Assembly (NCBI RefSeq): GCF_000499845.2
Contig: NC_023757.2
Coordinates: forward strand, 5,056,118-5,120,117
DNA length: 64,000 bases
Direction: 5' to 3'
Source of the DNA: Phaseolus vulgaris
Lineage: Eukaryota; Streptophyta; Magnoliopsida; Fabales; Fabaceae
A program made the translations under genes and the position numbers. Positions within the stretch are counted from its first letter, which is position 1; the number at the start of each line of letters is the position of its first letter. Shown piece after piece: positions 54,720-64,000 of the stretch. The notes under the pieces were generated by a model that did no database searches, was not told the DNA's origin, and was given only the letters and a program-made list of their open reading frames with translations.

Positions 54720-55916
54720 TAGTGATTTGGGTATCTGCAAATTTGCTATTCTTGGATCTTCCTTTGATCTTCATCAAAAGCTCGGTGAGCACATCTTGGA
54801 ATATCCAACTCAGCTTCCCAGAGATGTTACTTTTTTCACCTCATAAGAGCAATGTTTCTTTCTGGTAAGAACATTTGGTGGGCACCATGAATACTCGGGT
54901 TCTCACTCAAGCAGAGTTTCTTTACTCAAAATTCAATGTCATTTACAAGAGGGTGTGACCACTTATTTAGTGTGATAGGTGCCATGTGATTAAGGCATGA
55001 AGGGAAATTTGAAATTCAAAATAAGCTAGCTTAACTCCTAAAAATGTGCCACTAATTGTGGATCTAGAAGGGGTCACACTTTACACATTTAAGCATGTGC
55101 TTAATGTAAAAAGTGTGATTATGTGGGTTGCACATGTGTTGCTTTCTAGAATCTATGATTTCACCCTCATATGGGCCCTGAACAAGCCAATATATGGTAT
55201 TTAACATCTCCTCTTTAAAAATATTAAAAGAAAGAATAGTTAGTAGTGTGGTCCATGCTCCAGTGTTCTACTACTCTTGATGATCTTCTGAGGAATGGTG
55301 GAACCTTGTGACCTAGCCTGAGATGCTTCACCTAGCCTTGAATATTTTTTCTTGCTCCTAGTCATCTTCTTGTTAGGTTGGGCTAGTTTAGATGGTGATG
55401 CTCCATTCATGGTTACATCACTTATGATACTTACTAGAAACAAAATTATTGTCTATTCCTCACCAAATTTAGAGATGGGTCCTTCAATCGTCAATACCCT
55501 TAAAACATACATAGAAACTCTTCAAAAAAAATGAGAACCTCCAAAATACAATAGTTAGCATGTAGAAGAAAATTCAAGCCAAATTTGATAAGGACTTGGA
55601 GTTCATAAGAAACCAACATTAGGTCGAGTTGAAGAACTCCATGAGCAAGTTGCGATACTCACTTAGAATCAACACACATAGTCTTAGCAGAACTTGCAAG
55701 ACAGAACTCAACGCATTGAGTAGGTAGCTAAGTCTCATCCCACCTTGGTTGTAAAATAACCTACCAAGGACAAGGGATGACCAATGCACGATGCTCGATC
55801 TTAGAGGCATGAAACAAAGGTATGGACACACAATTTTGTGTTGACAATCATATTAGAGTTAAAGACGTGTAAACAAATACTAAAGTTATTACTCGCCCTA
55901 AATACTAGTTTAAGAC
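54720..55916. other. Probable decayed retroelement sequence, unclassified
   Basis: Mixed-composition DNA with scraps of LTR-like sequence around 54950-55210 and a short plus-strand frame near 55470-55531 (SIVNTLKTYIETLQKK) that resembles a gag coiled coil. No ends, primer site or pol domain are visible, so I do not name an element. Confidence 0.3.
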
Positions 55917-57502
55917 TGTTGGACATCTCAAGGATCCAACTTTGATGTTTGATGAAGTCATGTTGAAGACTTGCTGCCTTAAGTGTCTAGGTAGTTTAGT
56001 TTTCATTTTTTATGTCAAAATTTATCTTTTGCCTTAAGGAATGATGATGAATCAAAGAAAAAATATTTTTCAATTGGTTAAAAAAATTTCAACTAGTTTT
56101 AATTTTGTTTCTGGAAAGTTACATTTTTTCAATCTATTATCTTTTAAATCAATTGAATGAAAAAACTAAAAAGTTTTTATATTTTTCTAAAATATGTTTT
56201 ATATACTAAAAACCATAATTTCATAAGAAATGTTTTCAAATTGAGTACATTCTATATCAGAAAAATCAGTTTTCGCGCACATTACATTTTTTAAGTGAAA
56301 TCAACACACATTGTTTCGATTTTTTTAATAGGTTGATTTTACTTAATTGCACCCTTTTGTTAAAAATAAATTGTTTTTATGTTAAATCTCTATGAAAAGG
56401 TATGCATTATTTAAAAACAAAAAAGGTTACTCATACAACTTGCACTTTTACATTTGTGAAAGTCTTAATGAGAAAAGTTTTTTAAAAAAAATAGTCTTTG
56501 AAAGATCTTTGAGTTTTCTTGGAGCAAAACCTTCATCATCTAGGTTGAGGTCAAAGATATTTCATTGCACTTGTGAATTCGAGAAGTCTTGTTGTATTTT
56601 TGGGTTCACAGTAAAGGTTTATTCATTCCCTTACATTCTGTTTTGTATTTTTGTAATTGTTGGGGCCAAGATAGGATTTCTTGGTGTGTATCACTGTTGT
56701 GACAAGGTGTTGCATTGAGTGCTTTTTGTTCTTGTAGTATTCAAAAACTGTTTTGTATTTTTTTGTAAAGAAATTATGTTGTTTTAGTGAAATCCACTTT
56801 GGTGTGGGGTAGGACCTGATGTAGCTCTGTTGTGAGTGAAGCAGTATAAAATCTTGGTGCCTTTTATGCTTTCTTTATCATTGCTTCATAATTTTTCTGC
56901 ATAATATTTTGTACTGGTATAATTAATCGTTTGTTTGTAAAAATCAATTTGTTGTTTATGTTCTCTACAAACTTGTTTGATTCTCTATAATAACTAAAAC
57001 AACTGTGATAAGTAATATTGAGTGTTACATTGAATATTGATATATTTTGTATCAATTTGTATTTGTTACTAATTAAGATAAATTGAAACAAAGGTCTTCT
57101 TAAAAACATTGATTGATACATATGAATTATGCAATCATCATGTAATTTGTAAAAATCTCTTTTTTGCAATTCTTAATAAAAAATAATTTGTTAATTACAA
57201 AAATAACCTGTTGAAATTAATTCAGATATTTGTTTCTTTTAAAACAGATTTAAATATTTTCAAAATGTTTTAATTTACGAAAATTTGTTTAAAGATCTAT
57301 GTATTAAAAAATTTAATCAAATGTTTTTTTAATAAAAAAAAATCATTTTCTGTACGAGTCTATTTCAACTATAAAATCAATTTGTTGTTTTGAAAAACAA
57401 TCTGATAAAACTCAGTCTTAATTGTTGAAAACAATTATTTGCGAAAACCTTTCTAAGTACAATTCACCTCTCTCTTGAACTTAGCTTCCCCTTATTTCAA
57501 CA
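55917..57502 (+). repeat. 5' LTR of the SIRE-type element
   Basis: 1586 bp, beginning tgttggacatctc and ending tatttcaaca, with inverted TGTTG/CAACA ends. The end is fixed by the following primer-site relic; the start by the TGTTGGAC motif. No second LTR is available to verify the edges. Confidence 0.68.
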
Positions 57503-57559
57503 ATTGGTATTAAGAGTTGGGACTTGAAATTAATCAAGTTATTGAAAAAGGGTTAAGTT

Positions 57560-58780
57560 TAAGTTATCGCTCGTTGAAGGTGCGTCTACTAATAGACCTC
57601 ATATGTTTGGTGATGTCAGTTATGCTTTTTGGAAAGTTAGAATGAAGATCTTTATGCTTTGATATGGATATATGGATGTTGTGTTGAATGGTCCTTTTAT
57701 TCCTATGCATGTGGTTAAAGATTAAATTGTTAAGAAAACATGGTCTGAGTGGTCTAAGGATGAAAGAAAAAGTCTCGATATGATTTTGTGGCAAAAAATA
57801 TTATTACATATGCTTTGAATATAGATGAATTTTTCAGGATTTCTCAGTGTAGTTTGACCAAAAAGATGTGGAACATTATGGAGGTCACACATGAAGGAAT
57901 TGAGGATGTCAAAAGAGCAAGGAAATATGCTCTTATTTAGGAGTATGAGTTGTTCATAATGAAGTAGGAAGAAACCATAGTTGAGGTACATAAAAGGTTC
58001 ACACAGGTAGTGAATCACTTGACAGTTTTGGACAAAGTCTTTGACAAGGAAGAGTTGAATATCAAAGTTCTGAAATGTTTGGATAAGAGCTGGCAACCAA
58101 AAGTTACAACAATCTCATAATCCAAGGACTTGTCAAGACTATCTACAATAGCTCTGTTTGGAAAGTTGAGCGAACATGAGCTAGAGTTAAACAGACTAAA
58201 AGAACAGGAAACCTTTGAAAAGAAAGTCAAAAGCATAGCTCTCAAGTCCAGTGCACAAAAGAAGTATTTGAGTGAGGATAAAGAGGATTAAAATCAGAAT
58301 GAAACCTTAAGCCTGCTTATAAAGAAATTCAACAAATTTCAAAAGAAGAAAAACTATGAAAGGTTTCAGCCTATAAAGAGATATGCTTTTAAACATAATG
58401 AATATAATTATGCTAACTATACTTGTTCCAGTTGTGGTAAGGCAGGACATATCAAAGTAGACTCTCCAGGCAATCAAAATAAGGAGAAATCATATAGCAG
58501 ACAAGGGCAAAAGTTATAAAGCATATATATCAAGGGAAGACAATGACATGTCTTCATCCAATGATACCTCTACAGAGAATGGAAAGATCAATCTTATTTT
58601 CATGGCCAATAATGGAGGATCGAGCAGTGACTCAGTAAGTGTTTACTCTACTGATTCTGAAAGTTATGATCAACTGCTACGTGCATTTCATGAAACACAT
58701 GAGGAGACCAATACGCTTGTTGTTATAGGGAACAAGTTAAGAAGTGAAAATAACTTTATTGAATCAAAAGAAAAAATTTA
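57560..58780 (+). pseudogene. SIRE-type gag, broken
   Basis: The early part reads SLVEGASTNRPHMFGDVSYA and FWKVRMKIFML, then a stop. Later a CCHC-type zinc knuckle reads CSSCGKAGHIKVDS near 58430-58475, with the last cysteine replaced by serine. The segment 58548-58781 is open and reads ESYDQLLRAFHETHEETN, as in gag tails of this lineage. Gag would form the capsid and package element RNA. It is non-functional here. Confidence 0.68.
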
Positions 58781-59140
58781 GAAAAGGAATTGCACGATGC
58801 TCAAACAGAATTTGTTAACTTTGAACTAATATGCTTGCACGCTTCTTATAAATGTGTTGAATCTAGTAAAATGAAAGAATGTAAAAGTTGAAAAATTTAG
58901 GAAAGTAAGATAGAATATCTTTTGAAAACACTATCTAAGTTTACCGTGGAAAGAGCTAATCTTGAAATTGTGTTTGATAAAAGTGGATTAGGATATAAAC
59001 CTGAAAAGAAAAAGATGTTAAGAAGTTATCTAGTTTCTTTGCTCCTACTAAAACAAAGTATGTCTCGTTTAACAGTTCTAAAAATATGCATTCAATATCA
59101 TGTTTTTACTGCATGGAGAGTGATCATACTTATAGGTCTT

Positions 59141-60345
59141 TGATGACTTTTTATGGCAAATGCATCGCATTGTCAGAAATAATAATTTGTCCCTAAGGAC
59201 GGATATCGAACCCACAAGGAACCGTTGAATAATCAAGTAAAAGATTAACTAAATATAAAATAAAATAATAAAAGTTTGTTGAGATTTGTTATGATGACAA
59301 TGATTAATAAGAAAACAAGTTAAATAGTTTGTTGTTTCAATTGGAAAAATAGAGATTGGGGGTTCATCTTTCTCACTCTTTTGTATTTTGATTAGCATGA
59401 CAATATTATGTTCTTTCATTGATATTAATGCCCGTATAAAAATCATTTATATTGATTCCTCGCATATAAAATTATTAACATGCTTCCTAAATATCGATTC
59501 CTCGCATATTTATAAAAGAACTTATCCTTAAGATCAGAAGTTGATAGCAATTAACATTTCAAATCTATTCCTATCATTCAAATATGTTAAGTATTATTAT
59601 TTAGGTCATAATCTTAGAAGTACTTTCCAGTCAAATTTAAGATTATAGATCATGGTAAGCCAAGCATTACAAACAAAACATTATACCAATCATCAATCAA
59701 AAACAAAATATTATGTTTAGAAATCACCTCAATACATAAGAGTTTGAACAAAATAATCTCAATCCAATAGGGTAAAATTAACCACACGTGATGACTATTA
59801 CAAGCAAGGAGAGCATGAAAATAAGATCTAGGATGTTCTTTCTTGACGACTGTCTCCTCTAATGTTTCTCACACCCCATACTCTCCCAATTGGGTTACAA
59901 TTCACTCAATGATATTTTTCTCTCAATCCTACACACCTAGAGTTGTGCCTCAAGCCCCCTATTTAACCAAATTGACTTAGGTTAAGTGAATTCTCGATCA
60001 AGCGAGTTTGAGCTCGCTTGGGCAAGTAAAACGTCGAACAACCTAATGTTGTTGGCACTGATGACGAGATGGGCTGGTCTGAGCTTGGTGCATGTCGGGG
60101 CCGTCCAACTTTTTTTTTAGCTTAGATTATTCTCCTTTTGCCCAATCATCTCCATTCTTCCCTAAAATCCTGAAATTAACACAAAATTTTGGAATAAATC
60201 GTGTTCTTATTTAAATAAAAATCACAAAATATGTAAAAATGTATAATTTCATAAATTAAGGGTTATTTTATACTTATTTTAACAATTAATACCCATAAGT
60301 GCATGTATTTTAATATGAAATATTATTAAAATTTGGTACTTATCA
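59141..60345 (-). mobile_element. Solo LTR (1205 bp) inside the SIRE-type element
   Basis: Starts TGATGAC and ends ACTTATCA (inverted TGAT/ATCA ends) and is flanked by a perfect 5-bp duplication gtctt (59136-59140 and 60346-60350). No coding region. On the minus strand a TATA-like ttaaataggggg lies near 59970, so transcription of the original element was probably leftward. Removing it rejoins recognisable Copia gag and protease sequence. Family unknown, likely Ty3-gypsy. Confidence 0.78.
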
Positions 60346-60489
60346 GTCTTGCAGGCTAACAAAATTATCTTGTTCCAAAAGGTTTAGCCAAATGGTTGTC
60401 TAAGGAAAGGTAGTAACTCATTTGGACCCAAAACTAAGGGTACCATCTTTATTGGTTTATATTTGTTTTGCAAAAAACAAAGGAGAAAA

Positions 60490-61580
60490 AGGATTAAACC
60501 AGTGGTATCTTGACAATGGATGTTCTAAACACATGACATGAGATCTATCACAATTTTCTATGTTGAAGTTAAAATTAGAAGGGTATGTTACCTATGGTGA
60601 TAACAGCTGTGAGAGGATTCTTGGAATAGGAGATATTGGAACTAAAGCATCACCAATCATCAAAGTTGTTCTATATTGAAAGGTTGAAACACAATCTTCT
60701 TACCATTAGTCAACTTTGTGACAAGGGATATAAAGTGAAGTTTGAATCTGGAAATTGTCAAATATGTAATGAAGACACTGGTAAGGTAGTCTTCATGGTT
60801 AAGAGGTTCAATAAAATCTATCTCCTTAATATTCATCATAATATCTCTATGAATAAGTGTCTTATTTCAAAAGATGATGAATCTTGGTTGTGGAATAGGA
60901 GACTTGCATATATTCATACTGATCATTTGAACATAATAAAATCTAAAGATTTAGTTTCTGGTTTGACAAATATAAAATTTGAGAATAATAGAATTTGTGA
61001 TGTATGTAAAAAAGGAAAACACACTACATCTTTCTTTAAACTCAAAGATGTTATTTCTTCTAAAAAAGTCTTTTAAATGTTTTGCATATGGACTTATTTA
61101 GACCATCTAGAACTACTAGTCTTGGTGGAAATTTGTATGCATTGGTTATTGTTGATGATTTCTCAAGATATACCTAGAAATTATTCATTGCTTCTTAGAA
61201 TGATGCATTTGATGTGTTTAAGAAATTGGCTAAGGTTTTACAAAATGAAACTGTTGCAATATTAAATCCATTATAAGTGATTATGGGGGAGAGTTTCAAA
61301 ATGAAAGATTTAATATGTTTTGTGAAAAATATGGGATTACACATAGTTTTTCTGCTCCTAGAACCCCACAACAGAATGGTGTAAATGAAAGGAAGAATAG
61401 GTATGTAAAAGAGCTTGCTAGGATTATGTTAAATGAATATGATATTCCTAAGTATTTTTGGGTTGATATTGTATACACTGCTTCATGTGTTTTAAATAAA
61501 ACTTTTATTAGGCCAATTTTAAAGAAAACACCTTATGAGTTGTATAAGGGAAGACAACCTAATATAAGTCATTTTAGAGT
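60490..61580 (+). pseudogene. SIRE-type protease, GAG-pre-integrase and integrase, broken
   Basis: Protease relic QWYLDNGCSKHMT near 60498-60536 (Asn in place of the usual Ser of the D-S-G active site), followed by a stop. The open stretch 60636-61076 holds the GAG-pre-integrase part, with HNLLTISQLCDKGYKVKFE, DESWLWNRRLAYIHTDHLN and the CDVCKKGKHT finger. Integrase follows in shifted frames: LHMDLFRPSRTTSLGG, ALVIVDDFSRYT, then FSAPRTPQQNGVNERKNRYV and YFWVDIVYTASCVLNKTFI. The integrase C-terminus stops at the CACTA-like junction. Confidence 0.8.
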
Positions 61581-62260
61581 CACTACTACGTATATAATAA
61601 TTAGTAACATCAAAAAAATGTTACTAAATCAAAGAAAATGTTACTAATAAGATTTACTAACATTTTATCAAATGTAGCGGATATTCTATGTAACTAAAGA
61701 CTTTTGGTAACATTTTTACATTTTAATAGATACATTTATAAACATGTCACTAAATATTTTTAGTAACATTTATTTAATAAAAAGGTAACATTTTAAAAAT
61801 ATTACTAAATCTTTTTAGTAATATTTATTTAATAAAAAGTAACACTATAAAAATGTTACTACAAGTTTTTTGTAACTTTTTTTGTTAAAAAGTGACATTT
61901 TAAAAATGTTACTAAATCTTTTTAGTAATGTTTTTTAATACAACAGTAACATTATAAAAATATTACTAAAAGTTTTTAGTAACTTTTTTTAATAAATAAG
62001 TAACATTATAAAAATATTACTAAAAGTTTTTAGTAACTTTTTTTAATAAATAAGTAACATTTTAAAAATGTTACTAAATCTTTTTAGTTATATTTTTTTA
62101 AAAAAAAGTAACATTATAAAAATATTACTAAAAATATTTAGTAACTTTTTTTAATAAAGAAGTGACATTTAAAAAATGTTACTAAATTTTTTTAGTAATA
62201 TTTTAACAAAAAAGTAACATTATAAAAATGTTACTAAAAATCTTTAGTAAATTTTTTTAT
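61581..62260. mobile_element. CACTA-like transposon terminus with subterminal repeat array
   Basis: Begins CACTACTACGTATAT exactly where the Copia integrase reading breaks off. About ten copies follow of a roughly 54-bp unit built from taacatt, an AT spacer, aaaatgttacta and tttttagtaa. These are mutually inverted and can fold. Reiterated subterminal motifs next to a CACTA end are typical of En/Spm-type elements. The other terminus is not in the window, so the element extends rightward for an unknown distance. A 3-bp target duplication cannot be tested. Confidence 0.62.
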
Positions 62261-64000
62261 TAGAAAATTATACAAATTACTTAAATTTAGATTTAGATTG
62301 TAAGGTGTCAATTATGTTTACATGTTTTTATTTTATAAACAAGCTAGTAATAAAAATCTATCAACACAAACGTCAATAATTTCAATAGATTTTCAATAGT
62401 TGAAAATGAATTTAGAAATATCTTGTGAATACATTGTCACTTGTGTTTACCATCTAGCACACATAAAATTTCTAGTATGTACTATGATTAGAGTTTCACA
62501 ATCACATAATCAGTTCATGGGAATGATAATGACAGTCATTCACCAATGGGATCAAATTTGGTGACACTGACTTTGTGACATTAGTCAGCAGATATCCAAT
62601 CTGAAAGAAAAACAGAGGTAAATTAAAATATCAACTGAATTCAATGCAATACAGGATAAATACCAAGAATAGTTTTGAACCAACTAAACTCATAACATAC
62701 ATGTGCAGACATTTACTATAAGTTATTTAGATATTCAAGAAAGAAACAATGACAAAAATTCTAAAATTACACACTTCAAATATAGCTTGCGACTAGTCAA
62801 CAATTTATCTCATCTCAAATCCTAAGAAAGACAAATGAAGTGTTGATAGTCAGAACAACTAATAGGGGGAGTATAGGTGGACGGTAGTTTTTTTTTACAG
62901 AATAAAGGGGTAATTTGTTTTTACTGTGTTGCTTGTTTTAAGCATTAGGAGAATCCCCACTTCCTGTTCTTGACAAGTACATTGTCTTTCTTAATGTCAT
63001 ACTAACTAAAAAACTAAGAAAAAAGAGCAACAAAGAATGCCTCATTGGCCTTTACTGGTCATAGATTGAGAAATGCACACAGTATTAAAGACATGGCAGG
63101 AATCAATCAAATAGTTGCACAACACAGAAGTGAGAGATGTACCCTTCTTACAAAAATATAAGAAACATTATAGTACCAAATGTTAACTACATTCAACTTA
63201 TGACCAAAACTTGTACATTATTTTTTTCCTGTTATTTTCAAATCAGAATCCCAATTTCATTTTAATAATTTATGCGATCCTTTAATGCACACATTTGGTA
63301 TACAATTTAGTGAATGTATCTTTGTTTTTTCTCTACTTATTTAACTATGGTGTGAATGATGATCATAACCAAATCTTGAATTAAAGAAAATTTTGTGCAT
63401 AGGAGTGAGTAGGCAGGCATGGCACCACAAAAGGTTCTAACAAGAAAAAAAGGAAGTTTTGTCATCCATTTTAGGGTGTGTAGGTGAATGAAAGAAGATA
63501 GCAGTGGAGCAAAACTTATTGCAACAATATCAGCAATTGGGTTTAGAAAAAGAAAAATAAATGCTTGAAGTGACTATTAAATGAATGGGGATTTTCTCAA
63601 CCTGTTTATAACTTAATGTTACATTTATGAGGCAAGCAAACAGTGGTTGCAGTAACTTCCTCCACATGGAAGGGCAATATGACTCCAGGAGGCTATAGGT
63701 GGCCACATGTTTATTCATATTTTCAAAATCATATGAAATACAATGATGTCACACTCAATCAAATGCTAAAACTATTTGTTCGAGGTGTTTAATTCCAATA
63801 AAGCAATTGTAAAGAAGAAATCAAATTGAAAGAAGAAACTATGAGAACAAATAGATGGAACCATCATCAACTATAATAAAGAATATAAAAAAAAATCTGA
63901 TTACCTAATCATGAACCTTAATTTGTCCCATCAAAATGAAGCTTTGGTTTCCGTTCTCTTTTTCCAATCTGTTTCTTTTGAACACCACTGATTTCAATAC
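62261..64000. other. Unassigned sequence, possibly the interior of the CACTA-like element
   Basis: No gene family is recognised. One minus-strand exon-like segment (62502-62600) and one possible exon at the right edge (63912-64000, minus) are noted. The rest shows no repeats or long frames. Confidence 0.35.
62502..62600 (-). CDS. Possible terminal exon of an unrecognised gene (partial)
   Basis: A strong acceptor (tgtttttctttcag on the minus strand) is followed by 33 codons ending in a stop: IGYLLTNVTKSVSPNLIPLV then NDCHYHSHELIM. The other two frames close quickly. I do not recognise the family. Upstream exons would lie further right, probably beyond 64000. It could belong to the CACTA-like element or be chance. 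Confidence 0.25.
   Translation of the reverse strand: MGYLLTNVTKSVSPNLIPLVNDCHYHSHELIM

Larger units (their letters stand above)
55917..61580 (+). mobile_element. Decayed SIRE/Maximus-type Ty1-copia element, interrupted twice
   Basis: The left LTR is at 55917-57502 (TGTTG to CAACA). A primer-site relic tggtattaagag follows at 57505. Then come gag (57560-58780), protease and GAG-pre-integrase (60490-61075) and integrase (61077-61580), ending abruptly at SHFRV where a CACTA-like end begins. A 1205-bp solo LTR sits between gag and protease (59141-60345). RT, RNase H and the right LTR are outside the window or lost. Many stops and frameshifts. The lineage call rests on the very long LTR and gag style and is an inference. 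Confidence 0.8.

Noticed and set aside
59190..59220. tRNA gene suggested by a B-box-like gggttcgatatcc (minus strand)
   Set aside because: No A box or cloverleaf at the right distance; the motif lies inside a solo LTR.

Overview
This is a nuclear genomic window from a dicot plant, most likely a phaseoloid legume (soybean, bean, cowpea or pigeonpea relatives). The evidence is two intron-rich plant housekeeping genes with GT-AG introns, a strongly AT-rich intergenic space, and several classes of plant retrotransposon. The tribe is inferred from remembered similarity of the aminoalcoholphosphotransferase protein to soybean AAPT1 and from SIRE-type Copia elements; it was not computed.

Two apparently functional genes lie head-to-tail on the minus strand. 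The first, at 24073-31380, is a 12-exon PRP4-type splicing kinase with a long Arg/Ser/Asp-rich N-terminal half and a complete kinase domain (1006 codons plus stop as assembled here). The second, at 35530-50797, is an 18-exon aminoalcoholphosphotransferase (CDP-choline/ethanolamine pathway, last step of PC/PE synthesis). Its 389-codon frame closes without any break and includes a 10-bp microexon. A probable 5' UTR exon lies further upstream near 53.5-53.7 kb.

The rest is mobile DNA and its debris. 1-5160: a near-complete but frameshifted LINE (minus). 5.8-10.6 kb: a UDP-glucose dehydrogenase pseudogene fragment, an A+T-rich block, a cluster of palindromic CATAATCGATTATG-type repeats, and a 5'-truncated LINE inserted in that cluster with a target duplication. 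10.6-18.6 kb: AT-rich DNA without a convincing gene, with two exon-like remnants near 15 kb. 18629-22840: a young Copia element with apparently identical LTRs but no gag. The introns of the two genes hold a 1.2-kb non-autonomous LTR element (PRP4K intron 3), a Copia relic carrying a MITE and followed by a LINE tail (AAPT intron 13), and an internally deleted Ty3-gypsy relic (AAPT intron between exons 10 and 11). 51-55 kb: simple and palindromic repeats. 55917-61580: a decayed SIRE/Maximus-type Copia with a solo LTR inside it. A CACTA-like terminus with an array of about 54-bp repeats interrupts it at 61581. The last 1.7 kb is unassigned.

I did not find a new multi-gene system. The items most worth a second look are the AAPT microexon, the tandem triplication of one of its 3' splice sites, the two clusters of palindromic repeats, the gag-less young Copia and the nested insertions.
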